DNA of 64,000 nucleotides from contig CAYPOT010000001.1 of the NCBI GenBank assembly GCA_964412455.1, positions 99,955 through 163,954 on the forward strand. Direction: 5' to 3'. Every line of letters starts with the position of its first letter. Positions within the stretch are counted from its first letter, which is position 1. The translations under genes and the position numbers were made by a program. Shown piece by piece: positions 1 through 9,358 of the stretch. The stretch is from JAAXXJ01 sp964412455 (lineage in GTDB: Bacteria; Nitrospirota; UBA9217). The notes beneath the pieces are model-generated. The model made no database searches and was not told where the DNA came from. It was given only the letters and a program-made list of their open reading frames with translations.

Positions 1-1781
1 TTGATCACGCCGCTGTCCTCTATGTCTATCTTGGCGCCGGTCTGCTCGACGATGCTGCGGATCACCTTGCCGCCGCTGCCTATCACATCCTTGATCTTGT
101 CAGGGTTGATCTGCATGGTAATGATCCTGGGCGCGAAAGGATTCAATTCCTTTCGGGGAGCGGCGAGCGCTTCGAGCATTTTCCCGAGGATATGCAGCCT
201 CCCCTCTTTTGCCTGCTGGAGGGCGGTGCGCATGACGTCGATCGTGATTCCTTCGATCTTCATGTCCATCTGGAGCGCCGTGATGCCCTTGCTCGTTCCG
301 GTGACCTTGAAATCCATGTCCCCGAGGTGGTCTTCCAGCCCAAGGATATCGGACAGCACGACCACTTTTTCGCCTTCCTTGATAAGCCCCATGGCAATCC
401 CCGCGACCGGGGCTTTGATGGGAACGCCCGCGTCCATGAGAGCCAGCGTTCCGCCGCAGACCGTGGCCATGGAGGAAGAGCCGTTGGATTCAAGGATGTC
501 CGAAACGATCCTGATCGTGTAGGGGAACTCCAGCTTGGAAGGAACCATTGCCTTAAGCGCGCGCTCTGCGAGAGCTCCGTGTCCGACTTCCCTCCTGCCC
601 GGGCCGCGCAGGGGTTTGGTCTCTCCCACGCTGAACGGAGGGAAATTATAATGGAGCATGAACGTCTTAAAGTACTCACCTTCGAGGGAGTCGATGCGCT
701 GTTCGTCCTCGGAGGTGCCGAGCGTCGTCACGACCAAGGCCTGGGTCTCTCCCCGGGTGAACAGCGCTGATCCGTGCGTCCGGGGTAGCAAACCGACGAG
801 GGAACTGATCGGCCGTATCTGGTCGGGTTTTCTGCCGTCGGCGCGCGTGTTCTTCTCAAGGATGATCTTTCTGACCTCGTCCTTTTCTATGCCGAAAAAG
901 GTGGCTGCTATCTTGCGGCCCCGCAAGGGGTCGTCTTCCTTCTTGAGCTTCTGCTTTATCTCATCGAGAAGCACGTCCAGGGTCTTCTGGCGCTCCATTT
1001 TGTCGGGAATGACGATCGCGGACAGGAGGCGGTCCATGGCCAGCGCGGACACCTGCGCCTGGAGGTCCTTGTCGATCTCCACGGACTTGGCGACCCGCTT
1101 TTTCTTTCCGACCTTGGCCACCAGCTCAAGTTGAAGCGCTACGATCTTTTTGATCTCCCGATGCGCGGTCTCGAGAGCTTCCAGCATCTGGTCCTCGGAA
1201 AGTTCGCTGGCGCCTCCCTCGACCATCATGATGGCATCAGCGGTTCCCGCGACGACCAGGTTGAGCGTAGAAGCAACGATCTCCTTGTATCCGGGGTTGA
1301 TGCGGAATGTGCCGTCGATATAACCGACACGGACCGCGCCGATGGGACCATTGAACGGGATATCGGAGATCGAGACGGCCGCAGACGAGGCGATCATGCC
1401 CATCAGGTCCGCGGCGCTCTCGTCACCGAGGGACAGGACCGACGCGATGATCTGGGTGTCGTAATAGTATCCGTCGGGGAACAGCGGCCTGAGCGGCCGG
1501 TCGATGAGACGGGACGTGAGGATCTCTTTTTCCGTCTGTCTCCCCTCCCGCTTGAAAAATCCGCCCGGGATCTTTCCCGCGGAATAGGCCTTTTCCTGGT
1601 AATCCACCGTGAGCGGGAGAAAATCAACGTTCTCACGCTCTACCTTCGACGCGACCGCTGTCGCGAGGACCACGGTATCACCGTACCGTACTACGATGGA
1701 ACCATTCGCCTGCTTTGCCATGATGCCTGTTTCCAGGACCACGCGTTTGCCGCCTATTTCAGTCTCAACTATTGTTGCCAT
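1..1781 (-). CDS. pnp: Polyribonucleotide nucleotidyltransferase (PNPase), 3' end beyond the window
   Basis: PNPase degrades RNA 3' to 5' with phosphate, releasing nucleoside diphosphates, and works alone or in an RNA degradosome. The start is the ATG at 1781, which has a GAGGA ribosome site just upstream. About 593 residues are visible. They cover the first RNase PH core, the helical linker, the catalytic second RNase PH core (the DHLGDMDFKVTGT segment carries the conserved acidic residues) and the start of the KH domain with its GSGG loop. The rest of KH and the S1 domain lie off the left edge. It follows rpsO by 40 nt, the classic rpsO-pnp pair. No stop codon interrupts the visible frame. 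Confidence 0.97.
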   Translation of the reverse strand, partial: MATIVETEIGGKRVVLETGIMAKQANGSIVVRYGDTVVLATAVASKVERENVDFLPLTVDYQEKAYSAGKIPGGFFKREGRQTEKEILTSRLIDRPLRPLFPDGYYYDTQIIASVLSLGDESAADLMGMIASSAAVSISDIPFNGPIGAVRVGYIDGTFRINPGYKEIVASTLNLVVAGTADAIMMVEGGASELSEDQMLEALETAHREIKKIVALQLELVAKVGKKKRVAKSVEIDKDLQAQVSALAMDRLLSAIVIPDKMERQKTLDVLLDEIKQKLKKEDDPLRGRKIAATFFGIEKDEVRKIILEKNTRADGRKPDQIRPISSLVGLLPRTHGSALFTRGETQALVVTTLGTSEDEQRIDSLEGEYFKTFMLHYNFPPFSVGETKPLRGPGRREVGHGALAERALKAMVPSKLEFPYTIRIVSDILESNGSSSMATVCGGTLALMDAGVPIKAPVAGIAMGLIKEGEKVVVLSDILGLEDHLGDMDFKVTGTSKGITALQMDMKIEGITIDVMRTALQQAKEGRLHILGKMLEALAAPRKELNPFAPRIITMQINPDKIKDVIGSGGKVIRSIVEQTGAKIDIEDSGVI

Positions 1782-1821
1782 GCATCCTCATTTCTTTTGT
1801 TTTCGGAAAAGTGTTTATGGA

Positions 1822-2085
1822 TTATTTTCTCAAGCCGAGCTTCTCGATAATCTGACGATAACGATCGAGATCGTTTACCCGCAGGTATTCCAGATGCCGC
1901 CGACGCTGGCCGACCATCTTCAGGAGACCCCTACGGGAATGCTGGTCAAGCTTGTGCGCCCGCAGATGTTCGGTCAGGTGGTTGATGCGTCCGCTCAGGA
2001 GCGCGATCTGAACCTCCGGGGAACCGGTATCCGAGGCGTGTCTGCGGTAGGTCGAGATAGTGTTTGTTTTCATGTCCTTGTCCAT
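1822..2085 (-). CDS. rpsO: 30S ribosomal protein S15
   Basis: S15 binds the central domain of 16S rRNA early in 30S assembly. The 87-residue product is of normal family length and shows the family core (TGSPEVQIALL, then HSRRGLLKMVGQRRRHL and the YL-R-Y region near the C-terminus). The first ATG (2085) is preferred over the ATG four codons later because a G-rich Shine-Dalgarno tract (AAAGGGGGG) lies 6 nt before it. In several bacteria S15 represses its own mRNA; no such structure was demonstrated here. It sits between truB and pnp in the translation operon. Confidence 0.96.
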   Translation of the reverse strand: MDKDMKTNTISTYRRHASDTGSPEVQIALLSGRINHLTEHLRAHKLDQHSRRGLLKMVGQRRRHLEYLRVNDLDRYRQIIEKLGLRK

Positions 2086-2140
2086 CAGTCACCCCCCTTT
2101 CAATAGGATTTAACGACAATACAACCTTTAAAAGCATTAC

Positions 2141-2169
2141 AAAATATCATATTTACAAGCCCTTGTAAA
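2141..2169 (-). promoter_or_regulatory. Candidate sigma70 promoter for rpsO-pnp, overlapping a palindrome
   Basis: On the minus strand TTTACA and TATTTT are separated by 17 nt, about 56 nt upstream of the rpsO ATG. The -35 box lies inside a perfect 8-bp-arm inverted repeat (TTTACAAG, 2-nt centre, CTTGTAAA; 2152-2169). The repeat could be an operator or a weak hairpin in the truB-rpsO spacer. It would let rpsO-pnp be expressed separately from the upstream operon. Confidence 0.35.
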
Positions 2170-2197
2170 GCATTTTATGTGAAATATCAATAAATAA

Positions 2198-3082
2198 TCA
2201 TGCAATGACCACTTCCGGCCTGATGAGCTCTCCAGAGGTCTTCGCAATGGCAAGCATCCGCCCGTCGCGGTCAAGGACCTGTATCAACGGCAGTAAGTCG
2301 TTCACGGCGAATCCCGGAGGGATGGGAATGGTGTTGCCATGGGATATCCGCCAGGCGTCCGATGCATCCACGGTCACCGAGGCGAATGATCCCAATGCTT
2401 CGCCGAGCGGCAGGAGCGATTGTTCGGCAAGTCCAAGAGATGCCTTCTGGGCAAGCTGTTCAAGGTCAAGTGCCTGCTCGATCCGGAAACGACCGGCCCG
2501 GGTCCTGACGAGGGCGGTAAGATGCGCTCCCGCGCCCAGGAAGGCGCCAATATCAGCACAGAGGGTCCGGATATAGGTTCCCTTGGAACAGGTCACGCTG
2601 AAGCGTACCAGGGGGTCACGGTATTCGAGGAGGGTGATCTCGGAGATCGTCACCGGTCGTTCCTCGTGCTCCAGGATCGTACCTTGACGAGCGAGACGGT
2701 AAGAGGGAACGCCGGAAACCTTTAATGCGGAATAGGCGGGCGGACGTTGAAGGATATCGCCCAGGAACCTATCCAGGGCGCGCTGTACTTCGTCCCGCGA
2801 GGGGGGAGAATATTCCCGCGTTTCCAGGATGGAGCCGGCCGAATCCAGGGTGTCGGTCGTTGCGCCCAGTTTCAGTTCGGCGATGTATTCCTTATCATCC
2901 GCTTCCAGATATCGCACGATCTTCGTTGCTTTTCCAATGCACAGGACGAGCACACCGGTCGCCAGGGGATCAAGGGTCCCCGTATGGCCGATCTTTTTTT
3001 CCTTTAAAAGCACTCGCGCCTTGTTCACCACGTCATGGGATGTCCAATTCTGCGGCTTGTTTATGACGAGGACACCGTTCAC
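2198..3082 (-). CDS. truB: tRNA pseudouridine(55) synthase TruB
   Basis: TruB isomerises U55 to pseudouridine in the T-loop of tRNAs. The 294-residue product begins with the family signature: an NKP motif, then GHTGTLDPLATG with catalytic Asp38. The KEY segment around residue 64 and a C-terminal PUA-like part (about 220-294) follow. The start is a GTG at 3082 whose GTGA overlaps the nrnA stop by 4 nt, implying translational coupling. It lies in the canonical rbfA-nrnA-truB-rpsO order. Confidence 0.95.
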   Translation of the reverse strand: MNGVLVINKPQNWTSHDVVNKARVLLKEKKIGHTGTLDPLATGVLVLCIGKATKIVRYLEADDKEYIAELKLGATTDTLDSAGSILETREYSPPSRDEVQRALDRFLGDILQRPPAYSALKVSGVPSYRLARQGTILEHEERPVTISEITLLEYRDPLVRFSVTCSKGTYIRTLCADIGAFLGAGAHLTALVRTRAGRFRIEQALDLEQLAQKASLGLAEQSLLPLGEALGSFASVTVDASDAWRISHGNTIPIPPGFAVNDLLPLIQVLDRDGRMLAIAKTSGELIRPEVVIA

Positions 3083-4068
3083 GAGGAGGATATCTGACCT
3101 TTCCCGAATTGCGTTTCAAGTTCCCGTGCGACCGCGGTGAGCACCTTGTCCCGGACCGCCGGATAGGAACCCTCAAGTACGCCGCCCGCGGCGTTCTTGT
3201 GGCCTCCCCCGCCGAGGCTCGACGCGAGTCCTGAAAGGTCAACGCGGCCTTTGGCGCGGAGGCTGATCTTGTACTGCGATGCCCCGGTCTGACGGAACAG
3301 GATAGCCACTTCGACCCCCTTTACGGAGCGGGCGAAATTGACGAAGTTGTCCGTGTCTTCCGCGCTGGTTCCGGTCTGGCGGTACAGATCTTCCGTGACA
3401 AGGACCCAGGCGATCCTTCCATCCTGGCTCCGTTCGATCCCCGAAAGCACTCTTCCGAGAAGATGGATCCTTTTAAAGGCATAGGACTCATACACGTTCT
3501 CGGTGACCTTCCAGGTATCGGCGCCGGCCTCGATGAGTGTGGCCGCGATACGCATGCTTTCGGGAGTGGTATTCGAATAACGGAAGGAGCCGGTGTCGGT
3601 GAAGATCGCCGTGTACAGGCAGATGGCCATGTCCTTATCCAGGGGGACCTTGAGGAGGGTCAAGAGCCGGTAGACCATCTCGCCGGTCGCAGTTGCGTCA
3701 GGGTCAAGCCAGGTAAGCGGCCATTCCCGTGAATTGGTCACATGATGGTCAATGTTGATAAGGGTCCGTGCCGGCCATGCTCCGTTGAAGAGGCCTGTTC
3801 GAGGAGGGTCTGCGTCGAGGACCAGGAACGCGTCGTACGTGCCCTTCACCGATGGGCCCGTGGTGATGCGGTCGGTGCCGGGCAGGAAGCGGAGGATCTC
3901 CGGCACCGGGTCGAGGTTGTGGACAAAGACCTCTTTGCCCATTTTTTCCAGCCCCAGCATCAGGCCGAGTTGGGCCCCCAGGGCATCACCGTCGGGGTTC
4001 TTGTGGACAGAGATGAGGACTGTTCTGCAGTCCTTGAGCGCGGCGATAATACCGGCAGGTTCATTCAT
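3079..4068 (-). CDS. nrnA: Bifunctional oligoribonuclease / PAP phosphatase, DHH-DHHA1 family (NrnA-like)
   Basis: NrnA-type enzymes hydrolyse 2-5 nt RNA fragments (nano-RNA), and some also dephosphorylate 3'-phosphoadenosine 5'-phosphate. The ATG at 4068 is chosen. It overlaps the rbfA stop by 8 nt and has an AGAAGGGG tract 7-8 nt upstream; the open frame to 4149 is rbfA read in another frame. The 329-residue protein shows DHH motif I (HKNPDGDALG, about 22-31), a VLDADPPR segment, the NIDHH motif that names the family and a C-terminal DHHA1 motif GGGGHKNAAGG. It may remove short RNA products left by PNPase, encoded in the same operon. Confidence 0.9.
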   Translation of the reverse strand: MNEPAGIIAALKDCRTVLISVHKNPDGDALGAQLGLMLGLEKMGKEVFVHNLDPVPEILRFLPGTDRITTGPSVKGTYDAFLVLDADPPRTGLFNGAWPARTLINIDHHVTNSREWPLTWLDPDATATGEMVYRLLTLLKVPLDKDMAICLYTAIFTDTGSFRYSNTTPESMRIAATLIEAGADTWKVTENVYESYAFKRIHLLGRVLSGIERSQDGRIAWVLVTEDLYRQTGTSAEDTDNFVNFARSVKGVEVAILFRQTGASQYKISLRAKGRVDLSGLASSLGGGGHKNAAGGVLEGSYPAVRDKVLTAVARELETQFGKGQISSS

Positions 4069-4435
4069 CCCCGGACCCCTTCTCTTCATCCTTCTCCTGG
4101 ATCTCGTGCAGGAGCTCATTGATGTGAGCTCCCCGTTCCACGGAGTCATCGAACCGGAAGAGAAGCTCCGGGATATATTTCATGCGCATCCGCTTGCCGA
4201 GTTCAGACCTGATGTACGCTGACGCGCTGTCAAGACCTTTGAGCGTCGCCGCCTTCTCCGCGCCGTACACGCTCACAAAGACCTTCGCGTTCCTCAGATC
4301 GTCCGCGAGATCGACCTCCGTCACGGTCACAAAGCCGACCCGGGGGTCCTTGATCTTGCGCATCAGGATATCGGCGATCTCCTGCTTCATTTGATCGCTG
4401 ACGCGCTCCGCTCTCTTGTAGGTAGGTTTAGACAT
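4061..4435 (-). CDS. rbfA: Ribosome-binding factor A
   Basis: RbfA is a KH-fold 30S maturation factor that binds near helix 1/helix 44 and is needed for 16S 5' end processing and cold growth. The 124-residue product is of normal length. It carries the family N-terminus (R-A-ER-V-DQ-KQEIADIL), the KDPR-G-VTVTEV segment and the acidic, disordered C-terminal tail. It starts 8 nt after the DUF503 stop without a clear Shine-Dalgarno site, so it is probably coupled to upstream translation. Its stop overlaps nrnA. Confidence 0.94.
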   Translation of the reverse strand: MSKPTYKRAERVSDQMKQEIADILMRKIKDPRVGFVTVTEVDLADDLRNAKVFVSVYGAEKAATLKGLDSASAYIRSELGKRMRMKYIPELLFRFDDSVERGAHINELLHEIQEKDEEKGSGDE

Positions 4436-4443
4436 ATGATTGG

Positions 4444-4725
4444 TCAGAATATTTCAATGTGATAATCCAGAAGGCTGACTTCAGGCACGGACCGCACCAT
4501 GTCCAGGACATGGTCGAGCGTCTGATTGAGGTAGGATTTGTCATTGCTGACGGCGGCTACCGCCAGAGAAGCCTTCTGCCAGAGGTCGTTAGGGTCAACT
4601 TCCGCAACGGACACATTGAATTTGCTCCGGATGCGGTCCTTCAGGCTTTTCAGCGAATGCCGCTTTGTCTTGAGGGAACCGCTCTCCGGAATATGCATCT
4701 CGATGGTGCAGACGCCGATGAACAT
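4444..4725 (-). CDS. DUF503 / YlxP-like protein
   Basis: This 93-residue DUF503 protein is a small alpha-beta protein regularly encoded between infB and rbfA. The family's molecular role is unsettled, and ribosome assembly is suspected from this conserved position. Visible family features are the N-terminal strand MFIGVCTIEMHIP, the segment SLKTKRHSLKSLKDRIRSKF followed by NVSVAEVD, and WQKASLAVAAVS. It starts 12 nt downstream of the infB stop and ends 8 nt before rbfA. Confidence 0.88.
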   Translation of the reverse strand: MFIGVCTIEMHIPESGSLKTKRHSLKSLKDRIRSKFNVSVAEVDPNDLWQKASLAVAAVSNDKSYLNQTLDHVLDMVRSVPEVSLLDYHIEIF

Positions 4726-4737
4726 ACGTTATGAGGA

Positions 4738-7311
4738 TCAGAGCTTGGTCGCGAACTTCTCCACGATAAATGCCTCAATGATGTCGCCGACCTTGAGGTC
4801 GTTGAAGTTCTCGATGCCGAGGCCGCATTCATACCCCGTCTGGACCTCGCGGACATCGTCCTTGAACCTCTTGAGGGAGTGGAGTTTGCCCGTATAGACG
4901 ACCACATTGTCTCGGAGTACCCGTACTCCGTCGTTCTGGCGCGTCATCACGCCATCGACGACGGAACATCCGGCAATCGTCCCGACCTTGGAGACATGGA
5001 ACGTCTGGCGCACCTCGGCGTGGCCCAGCACCCTTTCCTTGAGCGTCGGCTCGAGGAGGCCTTCCATTGCCGCCTTGATGTCGTCGATGATGTTGTAGAT
5101 GATGTTGTACATCCTGACATCAACACCCTCGCGCTGGGCAATATCGGTGGCCTTTGCTTCAGGCCGGATATTGAAACCGATGATGATGGCGTTGGAAGCT
5201 GCCGCGAGCATCACGTCCGTTTCGTTGATGGCCCCCACGGAACTATGAATGACCTTGAGCTTCACGGCGGGAGTCGAAAGCTTGCCCAGGGCGTCCACGA
5301 TGGCCCCTGCTGAACCCTGAACGTCCGCCTTGAGGACGATATTAAGCTCTTTGACCGTCCCTTCCTGTATCTGGCTGTGCAGGTCCTCGAGGGTAACCTT
5401 CTTCATCGCCGCCATTTCAGCGGTCCGTCTTTTTGCCGTGCGGAATTCCGCAAGGGCGCGGGCCTTTCGTTCTTCATCAAGCACGATGAAACGCTCGCCC
5501 GCGCTGGGGACCCCGGAGAATCCGATCACTTCGACGGGGACCGCGGGACCCGCGGCTTCGACGCGCTCACCTTTGTCGTTATTCAGCGCCCGCACACGTC
5601 CGAACATGGTTCCCGACACGAATATGTCGCCCTGGCGGAGCGTGCCGGACTGTACCAGCACGGTCGCTACCGGGCCCCGGCCCTTGTCCAGCTTTGCCTC
5701 GATAATGGTGCCACGGGCCATCTTGTCTGGATTCGCCTTGAGTTCGAGAACGTCCGCCTGAATGAGGATCATCTCCAGCAAATGCTCGAGACCGATCTTT
5801 TTCTTTGCGGAGACTTCGCAGAAAATGGTCTGTCCGCCCCAATCCTCAGGTGCCAGTTCAAGGTCCGAGAGCTCTTGTTTGATACGTTCCGGTTTGGAAT
5901 CAGGCTTGTCGATCTTGTTGATGGCGACGATGATCGGTACGCCGGCGGCCTTTGCGTGGTTCACGGCTTCGCGGGTCTGCGGCATGACGCCGTCGTCCGC
6001 GGCGACCACGAGGATGACGATGTCCGTGACCTTGGCGCCGCGGGCTCGCATGGCGGTGAACGCCTCGTGGCCCGGTGTGTCGAGAAAGGTTATCTCTTTC
6101 CCCTTGAGGCTTACCTGGTAGGCGCCGATATGCTGGGTGATCCCGCCGGCTTCCTTGGCGACCACATTGGCCTCACGTACCGCATCGAGGAGCGAGGTCT
6201 TGCCGTGGTCGACGTGACCCATAATGGTGACCACCGGAGGACGATGCACCTGTGACTCCGCGGTATCCTCTTTTTCCTCCAGCACATCCTCAGCGGTCTC
6301 GATCGTGGAAACTTCACCCTTGACGCCGTACTCTTCAGCAATAAGGAGCGCGGCATCCATGTCCATGGGCTGATTCTGCGTCGCCATGACACCCATGGTC
6401 ATGAGCTTCTTGATGATATCGCCGACCTTCTGCCCGATGACCTCGGCAAACTCCTTGATCGTGCAGCCTTCCTGTATCTTAACGACCTTTTTGCGCGGCT
6501 TGGTGATGTCTGCAACGTCGGTCTGCGGGGCGAAACGTTCGTCCTTCCGGTGGTGACGCTTGCCGGACGGGAGGGTTTTCAGGTCGGGCAGTTTCTTGAA
6601 TGACGGTTTGGCGCGGAAATCGCTGTCTTCCTTGCCTCCGGTTTTTTTATTCTGCCACTTTTTCTTTGACGGTTTGCCTCCAGGAGCCGGCGCAGGCATG
6701 GCGGGCGGGAACAGCGACGGTTCCAGTACCGGCGCAAACGGTTCCGACGCTCTGCGGCCGGAGAATCCCGGCCTCTGCGGGATTGGTCTGCCTCCCGGCA
6801 CACCGAATGCCGGACGCGCGCCGGGCCTTGCCGGGTGAGACGGCTGCCCCCCTGGTGAAGGAGCAGGCCGTACTTGAGCGGCCGGCGCGGTCGCTTTTTG
6901 CTCACCGGTCATCTCTGCCGGCGCCGGCGTCACTGGTCCGGTGGTCCCGGCAGGCGCGATCACCGGAGGAGCGGGCATGGTCGGTTTCACCGCGGGAGGG
7001 ATAGGCGCCAATTTGGGACGGGTTCCGGGCTTTTCCAGAGTGGAGGAGAACTTACCGATGAGTGCCGCGGCTTTTTTCCGACGATCATCCAAAGACGTGG
7101 CGACCTCGGCAGCCGAGGCTGGTTTTTCCTTCTTGGTCTTTTCCTTGTCCTTGCGGACCGCCTTCAGCTTATCGATCAGGGACTTGGTCTCCTTGTCGTC
7201 GAGACCGCTCGTGGGGGTCTTGTCCTTGATGCCCATCTTTTCGAGGACGGCGACTAGGTCCTTGCTCTCGACCCCCATTTTTTTTGCAAGCTCATGTACC
7301 CTGATCACGGT
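4738..7311 (-). CDS. infB: Translation initiation factor IF-2
   Basis: IF-2 is the GTPase that brings fMet-tRNA to the 30S P site and promotes subunit joining. ATG 7311 (MTVIRVHELAKKMG) is the family-typical start; an in-frame TTG at 7335 is less likely. The 857 residues begin with an IF2_N domain (about 1-50). A long Pro/Ala/Lys linker (about 60-290) and a second IF2_N domain follow. The GTPase domain then shows GHVDHGKT (about 363-370), DTPGHEAF, NKID and SAKKK, followed by the C-terminal beta-barrels. It is 53 nt downstream of the YlxR/YlxQ fusion gene. Confidence 0.97.
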   Translation of the reverse strand, partial: TVIRVHELAKKMGVESKDLVAVLEKMGIKDKTPTSGLDDKETKSLIDKLKAVRKDKEKTKKEKPASAAEVATSLDDRRKKAAALIGKFSSTLEKPGTRPKLAPIPPAVKPTMPAPPVIAPAGTTGPVTPAPAEMTGEQKATAPAAQVRPAPSPGGQPSHPARPGARPAFGVPGGRPIPQRPGFSGRRASEPFAPVLEPSLFPPAMPAPAPGGKPSKKKWQNKKTGGKEDSDFRAKPSFKKLPDLKTLPSGKRHHRKDERFAPQTDVADITKPRKKVVKIQEGCTIKEFAEVIGQKVGDIIKKLMTMGVMATQNQPMDMDAALLIAEEYGVKGEVSTIETAEDVLEEKEDTAESQVHRPPVVTIMGHVDHGKTSLLDAVREANVVAKEAGGITQHIGAYQVSLKGKEITFLDTPGHEAFTAMRARGAKVTDIVILVVAADDGVMPQTREAVNHAKAAGVPIIVAINKIDKPDSKPERIKQELSDLELAPEDWGGQTIFCEVSAKKKIGLEHLLEMILIQADVLELKANPDKMARGTIIEAKLDKGRGPVATVLVQSGTLRQGDIFVSGTMFGRVRALNNDKGERVEAAGPAVPVEVIGFSGVPSAGERFIVLDEERKARALAEFRTAKRRTAEMAAMKKVTLEDLHSQIQEGTVKELNIVLKADVQGSAGAIVDALGKLSTPAVKLKVIHSSVGAINETDVMLAAASNAIIIGFNIRPEAKATDIAQREGVDVRMYNIIYNIIDDIKAAMEGLLEPTLKERVLGHAEVRQTFHVSKVGTIAGCSVVDGVMTRQNDGVRVLRDNVVVYTGKLHSLKRFKDDVREVQTGYECGLGIENFNDLKVGDIIEAFIVEKFATKL

Positions 7312-7364
7312 CATAAAATCAAATACCCCCGGCAATTTTGATCGATTGGTTTCGGCATTTTACT

Positions 7365-7946
7365 CTACAGATGCTTATTAAGCAAGCCTTTTAATCTTTC
7401 CGACTCGCTCCAGACCGCTTCGGAGAAGCCTTTATCAAGGATTCCGACGACACCGACGAGTTCACGGCCGACCATCTGTCCCAACTCGTCCCTGGTGAAG
7501 AGCGTCGCCTGTTTTTTCGGAGGCAGACCGCCCGTAAGCAGTTTGTGCTTTGTCCCTTCTGAAAGATCTTCGGCAAAAATGAGCATTTCCACCCTGCTCT
7601 TCTGCAGGGCATCATCAACAGCCGATGCTCCGGCTGCAAGCATGCCCGCCCGGGCCGCCATCGGCAGCAATGATCGCATCTTTTCCCGAACTGCCGACGA
7701 CAGCGCTTGTATGAACACCTCGATCTCCGGCGCGCTCACGTTCGTGTGCAACGCGCGGGACAGGTTCGCCCGGGAAAGAGCCTTTTCTATGCATTCCCGG
7801 CGCGGACAAACGTAGGCGGCACGCCCCGGAAGCTTCTCCCGGTAGTCGATGACGGGACCTGACGGGCCGGACACAACGCGAACGACGTCAGCCTTGTTGA
7901 AAACACCACGGCATCCGATGCAGGTCCTCTCCGGCTGATGTCCCAT
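7365..7946 (-). CDS. Fused YlxR (DUF448) - L7Ae/YlxQ-like RNA-binding protein
   Basis: The 193-residue product joins two proteins that are separate in Bacillus. The N-terminal 90 residues are YlxR/DUF448 with RTCIGCR and the GRAAYVCPR motif. In some bacteria YlxR (RnpM) binds RNase P RNA. From about residue 90 the protein resembles the L7Ae/YlxQ K-turn-binding fold (AGASAVDDAL, LLIFAEDLSEGT-like segment, then LFTRDELGQMVGRE). Its place between nusA and infB matches the ylxR-ylxQ position of other genomes. The start is ATG 7946, 8 nt after the nusA stop. A role in RNase P or ribosomal RNA handling is inferred from the family. Confidence 0.85.
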   Translation of the reverse strand: MGHQPERTCIGCRGVFNKADVVRVVSGPSGPVIDYREKLPGRAAYVCPRRECIEKALSRANLSRALHTNVSAPEIEVFIQALSSAVREKMRSLLPMAARAGMLAAGASAVDDALQKSRVEMLIFAEDLSEGTKHKLLTGGLPPKKQATLFTRDELGQMVGRELVGVVGILDKGFSEAVWSESERLKGLLNKHL

Positions 7947-7954
7947 GGTCCCGG

Positions 7955-9307
7955 TTACTTCTTGTTCAGCAGCTCACGCGCCGACAGAAGTATCCTCTGG
8001 GCGGTCTTTTCACCGATACTGGGCACCGCCAGGATATCCTCGTCGGACATGGCCGCGATCTTTTCGATGGTGTCGTACCCTGCCAGCTGGAGCTGCTCCG
8101 CGGTCTTGGGGCCGACGCCTTCGATGTTCGAGATGTCCGAGGCCGCCTTGGCAACTGCTTCAGCCTCGGCATGCTCCGCTTCCATGGTCTCGGCTGCTTC
8201 GGTATCCTGCGCCAACTTGCGCGTTTCCTCGGCAATGGCGGCTTCGATCTCCTGGTCGCGTTCTTTCTGACGTTCCTGTTCGTATTCCGACTCGCTCAGG
8301 ATGTCGATCTTCCAGCCGGTCAGTTTCGCGGCAAGCCGGACGTTCTGTCCTTTTTTCCCGATAGCGAGTGAAAGCTGCGCATCAGCGACAACGGCCAGGG
8401 CTGAGCGGTCCTCTTCAGTGACCCCGACCTTCTCAACGACCGCAGGGCTCAGCGCTTTCGCGATGAAAATGCGCGGGTCCTCGGACCACGGGATGATGTC
8501 AATCTTCTCGCCGCGAAGCTCACGGACAACGGCCTGCACCCGTGCGCCTTTCATACCGACGCAGGCGCCCACCGGGTCGACCTGGGACTCCTTGGACGAC
8601 ACGGCGATCTTGGTGCGGTCCCCCGCTTCCCGGACAACGCCTCTTACCTCAACGATGTTCTCGTAGATCTCGGGAACTTCCATCTCAAAGAGCTTTGACA
8701 CGAAGTCGGGATGGCTCCGGGACAGCACCACCTGGGGGCCCTTTGAAGTGTCTTTCACTTCCATGACAAAGGCACGCAGCCGGTCCCCGCGACGGTAGCT
8801 CTCGCGAGGCACCTGTTCACGCGCGGGCAGGACCGCCTCTGTCTTGCCGAGGTCGATGAAATACGCGCCTTTTTCATGGCGCAGAACGATGCCGTTCACC
8901 AGCTGGCCGATCTTGTCGTTGAACTCCTTGAAAATTACTTCCCGTTCCGCCTCCCGGACCTTCTGGACGATGACCTGGCGGGCGGTCTGGGCGGCGATGC
9001 GCCCGAACCCCTCGAACTCCACCTGGAGGGGCACTTCACCCTCAAGCTGTGCTTCCGGAAAGAGCAGTACGGCCTCATCGAGGGTTATCTCCTCTTCGGG
9101 ATTGGCGATCTCCGCCACCACTTTCCGGTAGGCATACATGACGATATCTCCCCGTTTGGGATCTATCTGCACGGCGATCCGCTGCGCGCCATACTTCTTC
9201 TTGGCCGCGCTCACGAGGGCGGATTCCACCGCCTCGATCACCATCTCCCGGGAGATGCCTTTTTCCTTGCTGATCTGGTCAATGACCTGAACCAATTCCT
9301 GGCCCAT
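7955..9307 (-). CDS. nusA: Transcription termination/antitermination factor NusA
   Basis: NusA binds RNA polymerase and modulates pausing, termination and rRNA antitermination. The 450-residue protein has the N-terminal RNAP-binding domain (about 1-125), an S1 domain (about 130-200), and tandem KH domains (SPAVVEKVGV, then GKKGQNVRLAAKLTGWKIDI). A C-terminal helix-hairpin-helix module follows (NIEGVGPKTAEQLQLAGYD and VPSIGEKTAQRIL, about 390-450). The ATG is preceded by AGGAGG. It is separated from rimP by a 215-nt spacer occupied by a dispersed repeat, which is unusual because rimP and nusA are usually nearly contiguous. Confidence 0.97.
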   Translation of the reverse strand: MGQELVQVIDQISKEKGISREMVIEAVESALVSAAKKKYGAQRIAVQIDPKRGDIVMYAYRKVVAEIANPEEEITLDEAVLLFPEAQLEGEVPLQVEFEGFGRIAAQTARQVIVQKVREAEREVIFKEFNDKIGQLVNGIVLRHEKGAYFIDLGKTEAVLPAREQVPRESYRRGDRLRAFVMEVKDTSKGPQVVLSRSHPDFVSKLFEMEVPEIYENIVEVRGVVREAGDRTKIAVSSKESQVDPVGACVGMKGARVQAVVRELRGEKIDIIPWSEDPRIFIAKALSPAVVEKVGVTEEDRSALAVVADAQLSLAIGKKGQNVRLAAKLTGWKIDILSESEYEQERQKERDQEIEAAIAEETRKLAQDTEAAETMEAEHAEAEAVAKAASDISNIEGVGPKTAEQLQLAGYDTIEKIAAMSDEDILAVPSIGEKTAQRILLSARELLNKK

Positions 9308-9358
9308 TGTGTTTCCTCCTGAATGAATATAAAGACTACGACATTGAACTAAGAAATC

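Noticed and set aside
4069..4149. Longer NrnA N-terminus starting at 4149
   Set aside because: The extra 27 residues are the rbfA 3' end in another frame and are Arg/Ser-rich. The ATG at 4068 has a ribosome site and normal family start.
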